Assembly: GCF_000702605.1 (NCBI RefSeq)
Contig: NZ_JNIR01000001.1
Coordinates: 1,044,501-1,108,500 of the forward strand
Source: Exiguobacterium acetylicum DSM 20416
GTDB lineage: Bacteria; Bacillota; Bacilli; Exiguobacteriales; Exiguobacteriaceae
Direction of reading: 5' to 3'
DNA length: 64,000 bases
Within the stretch, counting starts at the first letter, position 1, and each line of letters starts with the position of its first letter. This document shows positions 34,601-43,051 of this stretch, in pieces. Below the pieces are notes generated by a model. It was not told the origin of the DNA. It did not search any database and worked only from the letters and a program-made list of their open reading frames with translations. Made by a program: the position numbers and the translations under genes.

Positions 34601-34918
34601 CGGAGCAGCGATCTCGACGTCAGTGATTTTTTTGATCGTCTCGTATTGTTTGCGCGTAATCCCACCATCGAGCCCACTCATATAGTTTGGCTCGAGTAAC
34701 TTTAAGTCTTCCGTTACGCTCCGGCTGCCTTCCGGTCGGACAACGATGTCGTAAGAGGAGCCCCAGCGTTTTTGCAGTTCATCGACGACGGTTCCGTTAT
34801 TGGCTTGCGTCGTTCCGATCAAATAGCTCAGTCCAGTACTGACGATCAGAACGCCGACAAGTAGCAGGATGAATCGCTCTTTATTGCGCCACCAGGAATT
34901 CCAGATGAACTTAAGCAT
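31700..34918 (-). CDS. Large FtsX-type ABC permease with C-terminal DUF4352-like domain
   Basis: 1072 aa from ATG 34918 behind GGGAGGGG. TM1 about 13-35; a huge outside domain to about 535; an FtsX core (EFAILLSLGWRPRQLAKLLF and helices); a second FtsX-like core (QLAVLKATGWQDGQVRLLVL); one more helix near 880; then a Ser/Thr/Gln linker and an outside domain of about 140 residues resembling DUF4352 (YVTIPVFMHNSDTQSKGAY, FTLTSLDGKEYSTIDY). MacB/LolCDE-like permeases need an ATPase; none is adjacent. The DUF4352-like tail is an unusual addition. Confidence 0.78.
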   Translation of the reverse strand: MLKFIWNSWWRNKERFILLLVGVLIVSTGLSYLIGTTQANNGTVVDELQKRWGSSYDIVVRPEGSRSVTEDLKLLEPNYMSGLDGGITRKQYETIKKITDVEIAAPIAMIGYNQTVSSVGTHTIDQEGIYKLTIKDTQNTGLQNESSIGVVFLAAGWEPTENAVKSGVSPLPLGKQPLYEYGSQVMIAGVDPEAEAALVGLDQATTKGTYSNYFSKDDQVISFGEDGVQIPILLNNREYVDASRIYTYEKVELPSKEKSINDLVQQVEQKGGKKYLESLPASGAKRYTITTQDVQKKLVNDILKHTLPTAEETNSNSFTWIALKPSPIDYRSIKSPYASRWPFTYQVQPKQVEQDSLLAKRSMYREARMFGKDSVDWPKVNLNYIGVFDPKKLNISKDPLTELPMETYFPSKAQWVMDKHERPVNPVRDVKPTNDPYDFLTKPPSMLTTLDAAFKIRGDKAISAIRVNVKGVETMNAASEKKLQQVATEIEQKTGLITDVTLGSSPQLALTYLPGLKDESALGWVQQPWIKLGSSIAIFQEAKVGMSGIIASVIAVALVYVFSSNIILLYARKKEFAILLSLGWRPRQLAKLLFLEATLLGTLVVLIAWTILGSFWVTTDNPIAIGRILLIGLAGLLIYWGGTLVPMTLIRRIKPFESMRSGEVSKGRRFVRARSALGMSINQLVTYWQRTLLSVVAIALPTSLFIFFLFITFRLKGVLYATWLGEYVALEVGTMHYVAMGVALLIAILTTTEIMWQNVNERKNQLAVLKATGWQDGQVRLLVLSEGMMTGLCAGVIGLLTALGMIGFVYGQFPVQELGFLSIMLLIPVITGLLGALLPAERAVRITPNATLGSIVENTQATERRFKWALGSIAASLCVGVASLFLFASTESSTTTPQNAPQQQTSGQKLKDLASETKSPADKKTDDQTALKKLMKKGVIQTYPGDPKARYELFYAKSLAPTPKELNLKEKPGYRYVTIPVFMHNSDTQSKGAYSTYRPGTFTLTSLDGKEYSTIDYVNHNEKAFKNGYQYFAPYESLVDLVYQVPVDKKTFVLYAADEAFPKDTTVKIELD

Positions 34919-35021
34919 CGGCAAACCCCTCCCGTAGTAAGATGTACTGTCTTATGATGGACCTTGCATTAACCATCAACTGAAGTGAAGTTTGGCTGAA
35001 AATATGTACCGATTCAGTCAT
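34911..35021 (-). CDS. 36-aa leader ORF overlapping the FtsX permease start
   Basis: ATG at 35021 follows AAAGGAGGG by 8 bases, one of the best ribosome sites in the region. It encodes 36 residues (MTESVHIFSQTSLQLMVNAR...) and ends TAA at 34911, overlapping the permease ATG by 8 bases. A TATAAT box lies further upstream. It could be a translational-coupling leader or the remnant of a deleted ATPase gene. No family recognised. Confidence 0.5.
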   Translation of the reverse strand: MTESVHIFSQTSLQLMVNARSIIRQYILLREGFADA

Positions 35022-35294
35022 GGATGAACCCTCCTTTGAATGAATGTTTTTCATTCCATATGTAAGTAAAAAATCCAATCATTGCCTAATTATAATAGAA
35101 GATTGAGAAATCGGGCTATAAAAACAGAAAAATCAGAAAAATGAGTCAATCATTCAACTTAAGAATGATAGTAAAAGAGACAAACATATTATCCAGTGGG
35201 TAATTCAAAAAGATTATGAAACTTAAAGGAATGTAAAAGCGTTAATGAATTGACACGCGTCATACATTAAAACGAGAGAAAGGAGCGGATGGTC

Positions 35295-35618
35295 GTGAGC
35301 GAATCCATTGTTTATTTTGTAATCCTTGTTCCTCTGCTGGTGTTTGCTACCGTTCTATCGAAAGGAAAAGGCGCATCATTGCTTGCAGGATATAATACGT
35401 TATCTGAAAGCAAGAAACAAGACTATGACGAAGTCGCCCTATGTCAATTCATGGGTAAGATCCTATACGGCATTTGTTTTAGCATCCTGTTGATCGCTGG
35501 GAGCGAGCTGTTTGGATATCACTTTTTGTTTACTTTGGGCGTCCTGCTATTATTCTTTCTTATTGTATTTGCAATCGTCTATTCCAACACGAATGACCGA
35601 TTCAAGAAAGAGAGGTAA
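35295..35618 (+). CDS. DUF3784-like membrane protein
   Basis: 107 aa. GTG 35295 has proper spacing to AAAGGAG; ATG 35289 is too close. Helix near 4-20, the family segment GKGASLLAGYNTLSESKKQD, then LCQFMGKILYG and two C-terminal helices. DUF3784 function unknown. Lies in an AT-richer segment. Confidence 0.72.
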   Translation: MSESIVYFVILVPLLVFATVLSKGKGASLLAGYNTLSESKKQDYDEVALCQFMGKILYGICFSILLIAGSELFGYHFLFTLGVLLLFFLIVFAIVYSNTNDRFKKER

Positions 35619-35640
35619 TACCATTCAGATCAGAAAATTC

Positions 35641-36321
35641 TTAGTCATTTAAATCATAATGTAAATCAGAAAAAGAACGACTAATCTTAAAATCGAAGTC
35701 AATCAACAGTTGTACATCATCATTTTTTTGTCGATAGATTTCCTTCATGAATTGTAAGAAGATGTAGCGACATGTGTATAAATCATCTCCTGTATCTTCT
35801 CGCATCGCTGCGTAATCAATCTTCTCACCTAGCGAATCATACACGATTGTCTCAAACTCCAGATTCGTATGCCACATGAAATCTAAAAATCCCTGTAGGA
35901 CTGCTTTTTTATAGGTCTCTAGTGAAAAGGTAGCCAAGAATTGATTTTGATAATGAAATTCTACTAATTGTTTTCGATAGAAAAATCGAATGATGAAATG
36001 GTTAGAAATTTCTTCATTTTCATATGGAAGTGACCAATCGAATTTTTCGACGTCATGCAAATCGTTTGTGGATACGCTTTTTATTAATGCATGCCAAAAC
36101 AGATATAGCTCGCCTACGTGTGCGTTAAAAGGAAGAGGTGCACCCTTTATACAAAAGACGACTTTTCCGGCAGGATACCCGCCAGCTCGACCAAAAGCAT
36201 AATTAAAGACATCGTTATCGATGAGATTGGTCATCTCTATGAATCTAGGATAGGTTTGATGCACATCGTGCTCTTCTTTTTCAGGCGGAATTTCAAGATG
36301 GCTTTTAATTTCGAGATCCAT
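35641..36321 (-). CDS. Hypothetical protein, 226 aa
   Basis: Not recognised. Soluble, acidic and aromatic-rich, no signal peptide. The only GGAGG-like sequence before the start is far (about 16 bases), so initiation is uncertain. AT-rich codon use. Sits alone between the DUF3784 and GNAT genes in what looks like an acquired stretch. Confidence 0.5.
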   Translation of the reverse strand: MDLEIKSHLEIPPEKEEHDVHQTYPRFIEMTNLIDNDVFNYAFGRAGGYPAGKVVFCIKGAPLPFNAHVGELYLFWHALIKSVSTNDLHDVEKFDWSLPYENEEISNHFIIRFFYRKQLVEFHYQNQFLATFSLETYKKAVLQGFLDFMWHTNLEFETIVYDSLGEKIDYAAMREDTGDDLYTCRYIFLQFMKEIYRQKNDDVQLLIDFDFKISRSFSDLHYDLND

Positions 36322-36395
36322 AAAAACGACATTTCTGTTACCTCATAAAGAGTAAAGTTTTTTTGAAAATTGCTTTCTTTGATTACTAGAACATA

Positions 36396-36863
36396 TTAAA
36401 CGTCATCAACATTATAGGCAAAAATATGGATGGGTAACTCCGTCGTCTTGATCGTTTCGACCAAGGTCCATCCCAATTTTTTATAATATGCTGCAGCGTT
36501 ATCTGTTTTTAAGTAGATTGTAGAAACCTGTCGTGACTTGGCGTAAACGATTAATTGATTGATGAGTTGCTGCGCGATTCCTTGATTCCGATAGACTTTT
36601 TCAACGAATAAAGAAGCGAGCCAAGGTGTATAGGCTGGTCGTTCAATCAAGTCATTTTCAAATAAGGAGACAGTTCCTACACACGTGACATCATCTAAGG
36701 CAACGAACGTCACAGGATAGGGTTCTCTTGGTTTTTTATCTAAAAATGCTTTTACTTGTTCGTACGGTGTCGTCCGATTTTTCTTTTGAACGAATTCGGT
36801 ATGAATCATTGTGGCAACCACTTCTAATTGTTTAGGATGATTCGATAATGTATCAATGATCAT
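36396..36863 (-). CDS. GNAT acetyltransferase
   Basis: 155 aa from ATG 36863 behind AAAGGAGGATG; the longer frame upstream reads through cysteine-rich non-coding bases. Acetyl-CoA pocket LASLFVEKVYRNQGIAQQLI near 87-106, YYKKLGW near 133. The divergent DUF3885 gene starts 97 bases away. Substrate unknown. Confidence 0.82.
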   Translation of the reverse strand: MIIDTLSNHPKQLEVVATMIHTEFVQKKNRTTPYEQVKAFLDKKPREPYPVTFVALDDVTCVGTVSLFENDLIERPAYTPWLASLFVEKVYRNQGIAQQLINQLIVYAKSRQVSTIYLKTDNAAAYYKKLGWTLVETIKTTELPIHIFAYNVDDV

Positions 36864-36960
36864 CTTCTCATCCTCCTTTCTACAATTGTTATATCGATCC
36901 GTCCTGCAACAGTTATTCAAAACAATACATCTGTCCTCATCAGAATAAAGGAGTTTTAAA

Positions 36961-37572
36961 ATGAACTTAGAACAATACTTGCAACAACATTTTGGGAATG
37001 TGAACTTATTTGATCGTTCCTTTGTCAAGAAGGATTTAGTATTCCACGTAGATTTAGTCAAGGATCTTTATCAGCTAAAGGATAATTTAGATGAAATCAA
37101 TGAGGAATACTTCAAACAGGTATACAAAAAATCGAACGAACTGTTTGAAGATGTATTCCGAGAAGAGGAGTCCCTTTATTTAATTGTGCATGTGAGAAGT
37201 GAGCGCGGTAAGTATCAACAGTCAGCGACGAAAGTGTTTCGTCAGTTAAGACGTAGAGCAGACAAATACAACATAAAGTTTGTAGAGAAAGTGATGGATG
37301 AAGAAGAGCAAGTGATCGAATATGCCGTGTTATTACCGAACAAACAGACGTTAAATTATCAGCGTGTAATCAAAGCGATTTGCCATCAGGACTTCCCACC
37401 GCTACAACCAAGATTTCATCAAGCATATACATACTATCCGGAAGTCTTTTTCGTGAACGTAAATCGCAATATCGTCATGAATATCTATGATGATCGCGGT
37501 TGTTTCCTTCTGTTCGGTGATTCAGCAACGTATGACGTGTTTAAGAAGAAATATCGTCATGATATCAGTTAA
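36961..37572 (+). CDS. DUF3885-like protein
   Basis: 203 aa, soluble. The C-terminal half has the DUF3885 pattern: YYPEVFFVNVNRNIVMNIYD, DRGCFLLF, then KKKY. Function unknown; such proteins are often scattered as accessory genes. AAAGGAG precedes the start. Confidence 0.7.
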   Translation: MNLEQYLQQHFGNVNLFDRSFVKKDLVFHVDLVKDLYQLKDNLDEINEEYFKQVYKKSNELFEDVFREEESLYLIVHVRSERGKYQQSATKVFRQLRRRADKYNIKFVEKVMDEEEQVIEYAVLLPNKQTLNYQRVIKAICHQDFPPLQPRFHQAYTYYPEVFFVNVNRNIVMNIYDDRGCFLLFGDSATYDVFKKKYRHDIS

Positions 37573-37606
37573 TCAGCAACCGTCTTTTCATTGGTTCGCG
37601 AAACGC

Positions 37607-37846
37607 TCAAGCTAGTGCCAAGAAACCAATCACTGAAAAAATAAAAAGAACCAATAAAGAAGTGAGCAATGTTAATGCGAGGATTTTCCCCGTATTTTTT
37701 AGACTTATGATGGCGCACACTAGCGCAAGCACTAGTCCAGCTATCATATAGTTCGTACCCCAAAAACCATTGAACGGTAAGAGCTTAACAGTAAGGAAAG
37801 TAAAAACCACAATACCGATTGAGATCCATCCCAGGTGCTTTCGCAT
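37607..37846 (-). CDS. Small membrane protein, 79 aa
   Basis: Three helices (about 5-22, 31-48, 53-77) with short loops. AAAGGAGACTC precedes the ATG. No family recognised. Confidence 0.6.
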   Translation of the reverse strand: MRKHLGWISIGIVVFTFLTVKLLPFNGFWGTNYMIAGLVLALVCAIISLKNTGKILALTLLTSLLVLFIFSVIGFLALA

Positions 37847-38171
37847 GCACGAGTCTCCTTTAATAAGCAGAATATATAGCCATAATTTGGCTTGTTTTAA
37901 TCATATCATTACAAATGTTGGGATATAAAGAATTTTCAATTGACGCTTGAATATAGGGCGCATTAAATTCTTATCATGCAAAGGTTTAAAGAAATAATCC
38001 TTAATTTCAAATCAACTGATGCATTACATGATTTGTTAATTGAAGTGGTGTCAATGTTTTACAGAACTATACGTTATGTTAAGATAGGTGAATCGAACGA
38101 TAAAGACAGTAGGAACCTCAGTTCATAGAGGCTTTTACTGTCTTTTACTATTTCGAAAGGGGTAGGCATCT
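37847..38171. other. Intergenic region with leader hairpin
   Basis: AT-rich. AAAGACAGTA (38103) pairs with TACTGTCTTT (about 38138) enclosing CCTC/GAGG arms; this hairpin ends about 20 bases before the next start and could be an attenuator. A 50-codon open frame at 37976-38128 has no ribosome site. No known riboswitch was recognised. Confidence 0.4.
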
Positions 38172-38645
38172 ATGAAAAAGCAAGTATTGCAAAAAAAGAA
38201 GGCAATTCTGTTGATGAGTCTTCATTTTGGATTCATCTATTTATTGATGAATCCAGTGAACCTCGGGAGTGTTGAAGAAAATCTGTTCATGACGATCTTC
38301 GTTTTGATCGAGGTCTATGTCGTGACGGTCTTTTATACGAGTTTAATCTTTATAGGGATCGGGACACCGCTATCATTAGGGATTGAATATATCGTGAGTC
38401 AGCAAAAACATAAGCGTAGATGGTCAATCGTCCTCCATCTGCTGTTAGGAGGAGTTCTGACGTTAGTAATTCTTCTTCTATTTGGCATCTTGCCGCCGTT
38501 CTCGGCGTGGATGGACACCGAGATTCTATTGAAAGTTGTCTTCTTATTGTTTTATCCAGTGGGTTCTCTATTGGTATTTGAACGATTGATTGATCGTCGG
38601 AAGTCAACTCGTCACGAGACATACCAACAAGCAGAAAACGATTGA
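38172..38645 (+). CDS. Hypothetical membrane protein, 157 aa
   Basis: Four to five helices (about 12-28, 37-57, 60-75, 85-108, 117-137) and a basic charged tail. AAAGGGG precedes the start. No family recognised. A hairpin terminator follows. Confidence 0.6.
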   Translation: MKKQVLQKKKAILLMSLHFGFIYLLMNPVNLGSVEENLFMTIFVLIEVYVVTVFYTSLIFIGIGTPLSLGIEYIVSQQKHKRRWSIVLHLLLGGVLTLVILLLFGILPPFSAWMDTEILLKVVFLLFYPVGSLLVFERLIDRRKSTRHETYQQAEND

Positions 38646-38661
38646 AGAGCTATCAATCAAC

Positions 38662-38699
38662 AAACAATCCCTCACTCTATGTAGAATGAGGGATTGTTT
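38662..38699. terminator. Bidirectional terminator
   Basis: AAACAATCCCTCA and TGAGGGATTGTTT arms with an inner TCTA/TAGA pair. Confidence 0.85.
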
Positions 38700-38709
38700 C
38701 GTTTCATCA

Positions 38710-39087
38710 TTAGACCGTCAACTCGATCACATTACCTTCCGGATCGGCGACCGTACTTTCATAATACCCGTCACCCGTCGTCCGGGGACCGTCAAGATGT
38801 TGTATACCTGCGTTACGTAATCGAGTCGTCCAGTCATCGACCGCTTGTTTGCTTCCGAGCGAAAAGGCGAAGTGAGCATACCCGAGCGCATGCGTCGTCC
38901 GTTCCGTGATGTCCGTCCGTTGCATCAACTCCAGTCGCGCTCCGCTCGAGAACGTCAGAAAATACGACGTGAATCCTTTCGCTGGATTATGATAACGCTC
39001 GCCTGCCGTAGCATCAAAATGTGTTTCGTAGAACTGACGCATTGCATCAAGGTTTGCCACCCAGAGGGCGATATGTTCAATCTTCAT
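38710..39087 (-). CDS. VOC/glyoxalase-family protein
   Basis: 125 aa from ATG 39087, whose distance to AAAGGA is right. Glyoxalase fold: IEHIALWVANLDAMRQFYET, LELM, HFAFSLGS, YYESTVADPEGNVIELTV. His6, Glu52-like and Glu near the end fit metal ligands. Last gene of the ROK-MFS-VOC operon; substrate unknown. Confidence 0.82.
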   Translation of the reverse strand: MKIEHIALWVANLDAMRQFYETHFDATAGERYHNPAKGFTSYFLTFSSGARLELMQRTDITERTTHALGYAHFAFSLGSKQAVDDWTTRLRNAGIQHLDGPRTTGDGYYESTVADPEGNVIELTV

Positions 39088-39104
39088 GTTCATTCATCCT
39101 TTCT

Positions 39105-40268
39105 TCAAGACGCTTTTGCCAACCGTTGTCTGAATAACATTCGGTTCAAGCCTTCCGTAGCGACCAGCATCAAGAAAATCAGACTGATCGTGAACCAATG
39201 GAACAATGATAAGGAGTAGGAAGTCGCAAGCCACCCAAATAGGGGTGGCATAAAGGTACTACCGGTATAGGCGAATGCCATTTGCACGCCCATCAGCCGT
39301 TGCGCCGCAGCCTCCCCAAAGCGAACCGGTGTCTCGTGAAGCATTGCCGGATAAATCGGTGCGAGACCAAGCCCAACAAGCACGAAACCAAGCGGTATCC
39401 AGGCAGCGGGTGCGAGGATAAAACAGACAGCTCCAACGAGTGCCGTCCATTGACCGACACGAATCAAACGACGATTCGACCAGCGCAGCGATAGAAAACC
39501 ACTGATGAAACGTCCCGCGGTGATACTTCCGTAGTAAACGGAAATCCACGTCGCTGCTGACGTCACGGAAAAGGAACGGACTTGGACGAGATAACTACTG
39601 CCCCACAGCCCGACGACTGCCTCGGCTCCACAATAAAAACAAAACGCTGCGAGGGCGGCGGTCAATCCGCGTGGTTTTCCGGTCGATGTACTCACGGTCT
39701 GAACCTGTTCGGACACGTGTTTGGGAGCCCGTTTCCAAAGCGGTAAACTGACGATCAAGACAATCATCAAGACGAGTTGCAATGCACCGACGACGAGGTA
39801 ACCCATGCGCCAACCGGAATCAAGTAATACGCCAGCCATGATGAGCGGACCAGCCGTAGCGCCGATGCCCCAGAAGCAATGGAGCCAGTTCATGTGATGG
39901 GCTTGATAATGAGTAGCGACGAAATGATTCAGTGCGGCGTCAACGACACCAGCACCGAGTCCGAGCGGGATCGCAAGGACGAAGAGCCAAATCAAGGATG
40001 GCGCTACGAAAAAACCCATCAATGCCAGTGCCGTCAGACCAGCAGAAGCAGCCGTGATCGGACCTGTCGAATAACGTTCGATCAAGCGACCGCTAAACAG
40101 ACTCGAGACGATCGTTCCGGCAGCGATCGTCATGAAGAGCCATCCCGCCATGTCGAGCGGGGCGTCGAGATCGAGTCGCATCACGGGCCACGCCGTACCG
40201 AGTAACGCATCCGGAAGACCAAGACTGATGAAAGCAAGATAAATCAAAGGTAATAGTAAACGGGTCAT
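39105..40268 (-). CDS. MFS transporter (FucP/YfkF-like)
   Basis: 387 aa, about 12 helices. LAFISLGLPDALLGTAWPVM at the N-terminus and NHFVATHYQ then MNWLHCFWGIGATAGPLI in the middle mark the FucP/fucose-permease-like MFS branch. Its start overlaps the ROK stop (ATGA). A sugar or sugar-derived substrate is likely because a ROK regulator controls it. Confidence 0.82.
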   Translation of the reverse strand: MTRLLLPLIYLAFISLGLPDALLGTAWPVMRLDLDAPLDMAGWLFMTIAAGTIVSSLFSGRLIERYSTGPITAASAGLTALALMGFFVAPSLIWLFVLAIPLGLGAGVVDAALNHFVATHYQAHHMNWLHCFWGIGATAGPLIMAGVLLDSGWRMGYLVVGALQLVLMIVLIVSLPLWKRAPKHVSEQVQTVSTSTGKPRGLTAALAAFCFYCGAEAVVGLWGSSYLVQVRSFSVTSAATWISVYYGSITAGRFISGFLSLRWSNRRLIRVGQWTALVGAVCFILAPAAWIPLGFVLVGLGLAPIYPAMLHETPVRFGEAAAQRLMGVQMAFAYTGSTFMPPLFGWLATSYSLSLFHWFTISLIFLMLVATEGLNRMLFRQRLAKAS

Positions 40269-41248
40269 CGGGTGAGTCCTCCTAACGGAATCTGTTCAAT
40301 GAATGACTGGATGCTGAGTTGCATCAGACCATCTAAATAATCGGTTTCCCAGTCGCCTTTTCGCAACTGAGGTAATTTATCTAGCGGAAAACGCTTGGCG
40401 CATCGATCCGTCAACCGTGCTAATCCGTCATCCGAGACATCTGACGCTGTAAACAAGATGACATTCGGATTCAAGGTGACGCTAAACGAGAGAATGATTC
40501 GACATAACGCCTCATACCAATCATCCGAGTATGGTGAACTCGCAGCTAGGATTTGACCGACATTTCGCTTGTCGTCAAACGGGATGAACGAGATTTCTCC
40601 AGCGAAGTGGTGCGCTCCGCGAACGACTTGACCGGAAACAGCGACGCCGGATCCCGGTCCGTTCGTTCCGAGATACATATAGACCGTCGATTCGTTTTCT
40701 TGAGCAGAAGCGATGACAGCCGCATTCATATCATTTTCGACGATGACGGGTCGCCCGAACCGTTCAGCCAGTTCTTGTTGTAAGGGGCGACCGTCTAGCG
40801 TCGGATAATCCGGTGCGAATAAGATCGTTCCGGTTGTATCAACGGCACCGGCGACACCAATCGCAAGCGTTTGGATATGTGGATGATCGTTGAGTGATGT
40901 TGTCAATGTTTTCAATAAAACAGATGCATGATCCGACGAATCGAAGTTCAGGCGATCCGTTTTGATCACATGTCCACCGACATCGTGAATACGATACTGC
41001 AGATACGTGCGTTCGAGGTATAGAGCGAGTCCGAGGAAGTGATCCGTGCGATAGCGATACCGTTTTGCCGGACGACCACCGCGAACCAATTCAAGTGGAG
41101 TTTCTTCAATTTCCCGAGCAGCGATCATCTGATCGATCTGTTTGCTCGCAGTCGGAAAACTGACGTCCAAGACGTGGCGAATCGCAGGAATCGTATCCAG
41201 ATGCTCGACTAAAAAAGCGTGACGTGTACGTGAAATGAGTTCAGTCAA
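40265..41248 (-). CDS. ROK-family sugar-responsive regulator
   Basis: 327 aa. N-terminal winged helix (FPTASKQIDQMIAAREIEET, VRGGRPAKRYR), then a ROK/actin-like ATPase fold: IGVAGAVDTTG, VENDMNAAVIASAQE, YLGTNGPGSGVAVSG. The CXCGXXGC zinc motif of active ROK kinases is missing, so this is a sensor. It faces a 24-bp perfect palindrome and forms an operon with the MFS and VOC genes. Confidence 0.82.
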   Translation of the reverse strand: MTELISRTRHAFLVEHLDTIPAIRHVLDVSFPTASKQIDQMIAAREIEETPLELVRGGRPAKRYRYRTDHFLGLALYLERTYLQYRIHDVGGHVIKTDRLNFDSSDHASVLLKTLTTSLNDHPHIQTLAIGVAGAVDTTGTILFAPDYPTLDGRPLQQELAERFGRPVIVENDMNAAVIASAQENESTVYMYLGTNGPGSGVAVSGQVVRGAHHFAGEISFIPFDDKRNVGQILAASSPYSDDWYEALCRIILSFSVTLNPNVILFTASDVSDDGLARLTDRCAKRFPLDKLPQLRKGDWETDYLDGLMQLSIQSFIEQIPLGGLTR

Positions 41249-41270
41249 ATAAGGACCTCCAATCTAGATC

Positions 41271-41331
41271 ACTTATTAAAAATTTTTAATAAGTTTTGAT
41301 TTGAGTATAACAGGTCGGAAGAAAAAGACAA
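41271..41331 (-). promoter_or_regulatory. ROK operon promoter with 24-bp palindrome
   Basis: Minus-strand TTGTCT (41326-41331), 16 bases, TATACT (41304-41309). The palindrome ACTTATTAAAAA plus its exact reverse complement (41271-41294) lies just past the start point and fits a repressor operator. Confidence 0.75.
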
Positions 41332-41512
41332 GTTTGAAAAAGAGGTGTAGGATAAAAATATTTAAAGAGATAACGTTTCATTCCGTCGTTGTCTGGATAT
41401 ACTAAAAGAAGAGAAAAAATTTTAGTCATATATCTTTAATTCATACTATTCAGATTTGTAATATCTTGGATAGCCTGTAACGGGAGGTAGATGGCGAGAG
41501 GAGCTTGTAATC

Positions 41513-42418
41513 ATGACCACCCAACTATCAACCGAACTAGGATCCCAAGATATTTTAGCCTCTTTACGAGATAACGTCGCGATGATTCGATTCGATCGGC
41601 AACGTCGTGTCGTCGATGTCAATGGCTTATTTGCAAAGACGATGAAATACAAACGAGAAGAGATGATCGGGATGCAACATCATCTCTTCTGCACGACAGA
41701 GTTCGCAATGAGTGACAGTTACCAAGCATTTTGGCAGAAGCTGTTCAGTGGCTTCAGTACGGCAGATAAAATTGAACGCATCGATGCGCATGGTCAATCG
41801 ATTTGGCTAGAAGCAACCTATATGCCGATTTACGATGGAACGGAAGTGACAGGTGTCTTGAAGATCGCCTCCGATATCACCAATCGTCAGCAGACAATTC
41901 AAAAGTTCGCGACTTCGTTTGATGCGATCGCTAGTGATTTGAACACGCGGTCGACGCATGGCGAGCGGGAAAGCATAGCGTTACGGAAAACAATCGAGCA
42001 GATGGCTGAGACGACCCGTGATAACCATCAGAAGATTGAACGCCTTCAGCGCCAAGCGCAGGACATCACTCAAGTAACTGAGACGATCAAAACCATTGCC
42101 TCACAGACGAATCTCCTATCACTTAATGCCTCGATCGAGGCAGCGCGAGCGGGTGAACACGGGAAAGGGTTCAATGTCGTCGCGACGGAAGTCCGAAATC
42201 TCTCGAAGCTCGTCGAACAAGCTGTCGTCGATGTCCGACAGACGACGCAGCGAATGAATGATGAACTGCAGCGGATTGCTCGTGCAATGACGCAAGCAAC
42301 GACTGATGCACAAGCAAGCGTCACGGTCGTCGCGGAAACGGTCGATCGCTTCCATGACGTTCAGAGTGCCGCATCGACGTTAACGGAGACAGCGCGAGAC
42401 TTTACAAAAGCAATTTAA
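41513..42418 (+). CDS. Soluble PAS chemoreceptor, paralogue of 9408-10313
   Basis: 301 aa, no membrane segment. PAS about 18-125 ([29 protein letters not shown]), then the short MCP signalling hairpin with tip [20 protein letters not shown]. Same length and order as the gene at 9408, most alike in PAS and at the signalling tip. AGAGGAG precedes the start. A hairpin terminator follows. Confidence 0.88.
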   Translation: MTTQLSTELGSQDILASLRDNVAMIRFDRQRRVVDVNGLFAKTMKYKREEMIGMQHHLFCTTEFAMSDSYQAFWQKLFSGFSTADKIERIDAHGQSIWLEATYMPIYDGTEVTGVLKIASDITNRQQTIQKFATSFDAIASDLNTRSTHGERESIALRKTIEQMAETTRDNHQKIERLQRQAQDITQVTETIKTIASQTNLLSLNASIEAARAGEHGKGFNVVATEVRNLSKLVEQAVVDVRQTTQRMNDELQRIARAMTQATTDAQASVTVVAETVDRFHDVQSAASTLTETARDFTKAI

Positions 42419-42424
42419 GTGAGA

Positions 42425-42455
42425 GACGGCATTCCGATAATCGGAGTGCCGTTTT
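42425..42455 (+). terminator. Terminator of the second PAS chemoreceptor
   Basis: ACGGCATTCCGAT and ATCGGAGTGCCGT arms, then TTT. Confidence 0.8.
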
Positions 42456-42528
42456 GTATAAAAAAATACCCCTACACTTTGGAATAATATGTTAATATAC
42501 TACAAAACGAAAAAGGAGCGAACATCTA

Positions 42529-43017
42529 ATGAATATCCGCACTGCCCGTCCTGACGATTTTCAGGCATTGATTCCATTGTTTCAACAAATCCACGATCAA
42601 CACGTTGCCTTACGACCCGATCATTACCGTCCGCACGAGATGCCGGTTCCGGAAGACTTATTTCTGACGCAACTCGAGAATCCGGATTATGCATTACTCG
42701 TTGCGGAACAAGACGGGCTTGCCGGTGTGATCGTCCTCAAGGAAGATATCGTCGAAGGAAGTGGGTTCGTCTTCGATAAGCATTACTTACGCGTCATCAG
42801 TCTCGTCGTTGCGGATACACATCAAAAACAAGGCGTCGGCAAACGGTTGATGCAAGCCGCTTACGCGCACGCGGAAACGATTGGCTGTGACAAAATCGAA
42901 CTCGGCGTCGATGACGCCAATCAGGAAGCGATTGCCTTTTACGAGGCACTCGGAATGGCTGTCCGCTCGAGACGAATGGAATGGAACGTAACACCAAGCA
43001 GGGAAACGACGACGTGA
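42529..43017 (+). CDS. GNAT acetyltransferase 1 of 3
   Basis: 162 aa. Acetyl-CoA loop LRVISLVVADTHQKQGVGKR near 87-106, ELGVDDANQEAIAFYEALGM near 125. The early IRTARPDDFQALIPLFQQIH is usual for the family. AAAAAGGAGCG precedes the start. First of three tandem GNAT genes in one direction, the next 34 bases away. Confidence 0.85.
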   Translation: MNIRTARPDDFQALIPLFQQIHDQHVALRPDHYRPHEMPVPEDLFLTQLENPDYALLVAEQDGLAGVIVLKEDIVEGSGFVFDKHYLRVISLVVADTHQKQGVGKRLMQAAYAHAETIGCDKIELGVDDANQEAIAFYEALGMAVRSRRMEWNVTPSRETTT

Positions 43018-43051
43018 CGTCAAACAACAGATATTAGAAAGGGGAGAGGTC

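Noticed and set aside
37976-38128. 50-codon plus-strand open frame
   Set aside because: No Shine-Dalgarno, AT-rich, and it runs into a leader hairpin.
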